From NCBI GenBank assembly GCA_022702545.1, contig JAHRBC010000002.1:2790001-2854000 (forward strand): DNA of 64,000 bases. The letters are read 5' to 3'. Each line of letters starts with the position of its first letter. The first letter of the stretch is position 1. Shown in pieces: positions 60,855 to 64,000 of this stretch. The position numbers and the translations under genes were made by a program. This stretch comes from Phycomyces nitens (lineage: Eukaryota > Mucoromycota > Mucoromycetes > Mucorales > Phycomycetaceae). Under the pieces are notes generated by a model. That model did no database searches, was not told the DNA's origin, and saw only the letters and a list, made by a program, of their open reading frames with translations.

Positions 60855-62106
60855 ATGGTACGGCTGGGCTCATTAGCACCATCAACATGTGTTTGGCAGA
60901 CAAACTGACCCAACCTATATATTTTTTTTTCCCAATTATTAAATTCTGATCTGATTATTAGGCACGTAACGAAGAAAAAGCCCAGTCGATGTTGTATCGC
61001 TTTCGCGAAGCACAGGCTGCTGAGCTGGGATTGATTCGAAAGAAAGAGAGAAGACCAGGAATGGCATCAACTGTGACATCTGTAGGCGAGTGTGAGCGAT
61101 GGCGTCGCGAGGTCCTTGGCGATGTGTCACGAAAAGTATCCAAGATTCAGGATGGTGAGTCTAACATTCTAGCATGAATCCAACAATGGAGACCAAAGAA
61201 AGGATAATCTTAATGATGATGATGTGAAAAAGTGAGCTTGTCCGACTACCAGGTCCGCGATCTAAACGATGAAATCAACAAGTTGATGAGAGAGAAATAC
61301 CACTGGGAACGGAGGATAAGAGATCTTGGCGGTGCAGACTACACAGTAAGGCTAGAGAGAATGTGCATATTGAATTGGATCAGAAAAGAGTAATTGATGT
61401 TTTGTTAAAACAAAAAAAAGAGATCAGCACCAAAGATGTTGGATCATGAAGGCAAAGAAGTTCCAGGCAACAGAGGATACAAGTAAAGAACATGAAAATG
61501 AAAATCTCTCTAAAAAGTAATGGCTTGGAAATTGATGATTTTGGGTTTCTCAAGGTACTTTGGAAGAGCAAGAGATTTGCCGGGTGTCAGAGAACTGTTT
61601 GAACAAGAAGGTATTGGGTGCTTTTGATGGCTTGTCCATAAAAGATGATTTGGGTTGGTTTCTGAAATGTATTATTATTATTATTTTATAAGCCCCCGAG
61701 CCTGCGTCTCGTTCACGGTCAGAGATCTACCGTAACATTGATGCAGATTATTATGGATATCGTGATGAGGAGGATGGTGCACTTGTAGAATATGAGACAG
61801 AGCAGGAACAGGGACTTGCAGAACGTGCACTACGGGCAGCAGAGGAGCAAGAAAACGAGGAAGAACAAGAAAAGGTATCAGAATTGGAGCAATTGAGATC
61901 CGAGACTGCTGTGCCTGATCAAAAGGATATCGAGGCCTATCTTGTAGACCGACGACGACAGCAGGTAATGTACCTGGGGGGTTATTTGGTAAGAAGTAAG
62001 ATTGACTAAATTGATGGCTGGAACTATTTAGCTGCTGGACAAGTATGTGTCAGAGGACCTGCAACAAAGCGAGCAGGAAACAAAGGAACTCACTGGCCAG
62101 AAATAA
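60855..62106 (+). CDS. ISY1: Pre-mRNA splicing factor Isy1
   Basis: Isy1 is a component of the NineTeen complex in the spliceosome that affects first-step fidelity. Eight exons (60855-60857, 60962-61154, 61233-61345, 61421-61482, 61555-61610, 61693-61964, 62032-62106, the first being the ATG alone) give 257 residues. That is seven coding exons by this list: the ATG exon plus six. The family blocks are clear: [83 protein letters not shown] and a glutamate-rich C-terminus with [20 protein letters not shown]. The start was chosen because ATG-A-R-N is the invariant N-terminus of Isy1, and it is produced only if the intron directly follows the ATG (ATG|GTACGG). Confidence 0.93.
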
Positions 62107-62319
62107 TAAAATCCAAAATCCAAAAAACAAAAAACAAAAAAAACAATACACACTTTTTGGAATCATCTATATTTACCTACCAAGCAAGGGAGTTTAATAA
62201 TAAAGAGTTGGGCAAAAGAAAGCAAGGGGATTTAGGGGAATGTGGTTTATTTCAATACTGCTATAGTGAAGCCAAGAGATAAAGAAGTCTGTCCTTTATC
62301 CATGGTCATATTATTGGTG

Positions 62320-62907
62320 TTAGTCTGGATCAGCAATTAGACGATGTTGCAATTGCACCAGTGGTTCGTCTTCTGCCTGGTGTTCGAGGGCTTCTCGTTG
62401 TTGAGAAGTGGTTCCCATTCGAGTCTGAACTTGAGCCAAAGGTTCATCTTCCGGTCCAATCACGTCTTCGTAATGCGGCGGTGGAGACCCTGGATAGACT
62501 GGTGGTGGGGTGCGTGGTGGACGGGGCCTTCTTCTTCTTCGACGTCTTCCGGGCGCACTAACATCGACATCGCTTGGCTGGAGACGGCGCCAAAAGGAAG
62601 ATGCTGACATTAGGGAGTTTGTGCTCAATCTGGAAGTTTGGGGAGGAGAAGAGAATCGCAAGAGAGGTTGTCGCCTGCCATGTCTGTCCATTAATGTGGG
62701 TGGAAGAGAGAGATGCTGGGCCGTTATCATTCCAGAGTTCTGTGGTTGGGATGGTATGTTTGGGGCTGTTGTGGCCCGAATTGCTTCTTCGTCTGCTTGT
62801 TTGCTGGCCCTCTGGCGAGCATTACGGACGCGTAGACAGAAGAAGAGGAAGAGAGCAGCTAGGATGGGTAAGAGAACAAATAGCCATTCGAGGCGCGGAG
62901 GAGACAT
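62320..62907 (-). CDS. Single-pass membrane protein with PY motifs
   Basis: This is a 195-residue intronless protein. A hydrophobic segment (LEWLFVLLPILAALFLFFCL, residues 6-25) follows a very short N-terminus, so the rest probably faces the cytosol (type III or signal-anchor topology). The tail is disordered in composition, with an arginine run (about 120-127) and two WW-binding motifs, PPVY (135-138) and PPHY (143-146). This layout is like the small transmembrane Rsp5 adaptors of fungi (Sna3 or Bsd2-type), but I see no sequence similarity that would name it. The ATG at 62907 is the first in the frame; the frame runs further upstream only from non-ATG codons. Its stop faces the ISY1 stop across 213 bp. 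Confidence 0.72.
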   Translation of the reverse strand: MSPPRLEWLFVLLPILAALFLFFCLRVRNARQRASKQADEEAIRATTAPNIPSQPQNSGMITAQHLSLPPTLMDRHGRRQPLLRFSSPPQTSRLSTNSLMSASSFWRRLQPSDVDVSAPGRRRRRRRPRPPRTPPPVYPGSPPPHYEDVIGPEDEPLAQVQTRMGTTSQQREALEHQAEDEPLVQLQHRLIADPD

Positions 62908-63279
62908 GGTTTTCTCTACAAGGCGAGTGAGAAACCATTCTCGCCCTAGGTTTAGTTGCTTTGGTTTAGTTGCTTGTCTGGGGTTCTTATTTCTATCAAA
63001 AGGGAAAAAGGTATTTGACCTTACCAAAGGTTCACTTGATTATTTTTACACTTTTGTAAAAGGGGGGGAAGAGAAAGGAGAGCAAAAGGCATTGATATGA
63101 TTTCTATTTTATGGATTGCAGATCCAGGCTATGCACACTTTATGGCGCACCTTATCTTGCTTATTCCCAATTATTTTCCCTCGGCAGAAAAGCATGCCAA
63201 GAATCTTGCTTTCCTCTACCTCTTTACCTCTTGATGTTTCTATTGCTTTTATCACAAACCATAGTACTGACATGGTGTC

Positions 63280-63314
<35 letters not shown>

Positions 63315-64000
63315 TTATTATTATTATTACTTGGGTAGATGAATTTCCAATTCGACCTTTGTATCATGCCGCAAAAAAAGGACCCTTCTTTTTTTATTCA
63401 AGACAGACTTTGGAGGCTTTCTGGTGATCTTGTAAAGCGTGGTTCGATAAAGGATCAAGAATACCGGTGTCAATCAAGTCTTGGCAATCCGAGGTTGAAC
63501 TAGTGAGAATAGAAACCAATATAATGCTCAGCTTAACTATAGACCATCTGACAGAAGAGCAGGATAAGATTGATGTGACATTCTGACTATATGTTGCATA
63601 CACATACAATAGCGTCTGTATGATTCAAGACTTGTGCTTTTTTTTGTTTTTGTTTTCAAGCCAGTGTCCACCTGTGAATCAAAGCTAGAGACTAGACTTT
63701 GGCGAAGAAGGGCTATTGACAAATTTCTTTATATTATATTTGGACTTCTGCACTCTGTATTTATCTACTGTTTGTTTTGATGTTCAATACACACAGAATG
63801 AGAGATCTCGTGTGAAAGCAGGAATTCTGTCATCAAAGTACATGATCTTCTTATTGCATTAGGAACCAGCTTCTTTGCTTGTTTTCTTGATTGCGACCAT
63901 TGCAAGGTTTTGTCAGAACACCAGCGGCCTAAAAAGGCTGTGTGAGCTGGTATGATTACAGAGGTTTTAATGAGCATAAAAGTGTACAAAATACAGATTG
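62908..64000. other. Intergenic sequence to right edge
   Basis: About 1.1 kb. It holds the AAT/ATT inverted microsatellite (63281-63329). Short frames near 63394-63722 and 63765-63989 do not resemble known families. Nothing else can be supported. Confidence 0.5.
63281..63329. repeat. Inverted trinucleotide microsatellite, (AAT)n-C-(ATT)n
   Basis: About ten AAT units (63281-63312) are followed after a single C by about five ATT units. The two halves are complementary and can pair into a hairpin of 15-16 bp. Confidence 0.9.

Noticed and set aside
62344..63100. Plus-strand open frames of 87-196 codons opposite the PY-motif protein
   Set aside because: The minus strand has a clear membrane segment and PY motifs and starts with ATG; the plus frames are arginine/tryptophan-rich shadows.
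17096..63329. Short tandem repeats as possible CRISPR arrays
   Set aside because: All are mono-, di- or trinucleotide runs or long tandem units without spacers; the genome is eukaryotic.

Overview
This window is nuclear DNA from a filamentous, early-diverging fungus, most likely Mucoromycota. Every recognisable gene is a eukaryotic housekeeping or fungal gene. Introns are numerous and short (mostly 46-80 bp, GTAAG..CTAAC..YAG), intergenic DNA is AT-rich, and there is a cobalamin adenosyltransferase, an enzyme absent from most Dikarya but known in early-branching fungi. I reconstructed 18 genes completely, plus the 5' end of one more at the left edge. The spliced reading frame of each complete gene closes as a multiple of three.

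Layout. 1-178: first exon of proteasome ATPase Rpt6 (-). 3212-4323: sphinganine C4-hydroxylase (+). 4661-6883: Puf6/PUM3 (-), sharing a 213-bp divergent promoter with 7097-14533, the DNA polymerase epsilon catalytic subunit (+). 15802-17075: sirtuin (+), convergent with 17148-17834, a Chz1-type H2A.Z chaperone (-). 19222-19708: Hsp10 (-). 20356-21736: Ssf1/Peter Pan (-). 24142-25747: unrecognised 510-aa protein (+). 28883-30346: Dsc2/UBAC2-like protein (+). 30454-31661: peroxisomal enoyl-CoA hydratase 2 (-). 31924-34080: membrane-anchored USP (-). 38152-39745: Cuf1/Mac1-like copper-fist factor (+). 39974-40926: cobalamin adenosyltransferase (-). 43385-46783: transportin/Kap104 (+). 55264-56140: PIG-F/Gpi11 (+). 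56289-57593: alpha-arrestin (-). 59266-59953: NAC-alpha (-). 60855-62106: Isy1 (+). 62320-62907: single-pass PY-motif protein (-).

The block from 47 to 55 kb differs from the rest. It holds two decayed Tc1/IS630-type transposases, a tRNA-like fragment and two families of diverged tandem repeats. The more striking family (51.4-52.4 kb) is an array of about 280-bp units. Each unit carries two intron-like modules in register (58-nt intron I; intron II about 49-59 nt) with donor, branch-site and acceptor sequences, but the exons between them are full of stop codons. The array lies just downstream of a 62-codon ORF with a signal-peptide-like start, and part of that ORF resembles the repeat unit. 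I regard this as the best candidate in the window for something undescribed.

Other points of interest: four introns use GC-AG splice sites, each supported by conserved protein sequence across the junction; two genes have an intron immediately after the ATG; POL2 has eleven introns in its first 2.5 kb and then a 4.9-kb intronless exon; and a decayed polytopic membrane protein gene lies at 57.7-58.5 kb. Functionally the genes cover ubiquitin and proteasome biology (Rpt6, USP, Dsc2-like, two PY-motif proteins), ribosome biogenesis and chaperoning (Puf6, Ssf1, NAC-alpha, Hsp10), chromatin and replication (POL2, sirtuin, Chz1), nuclear import, splicing and lipid metabolism. There is no sign of an operon-like or biosynthetic cluster.
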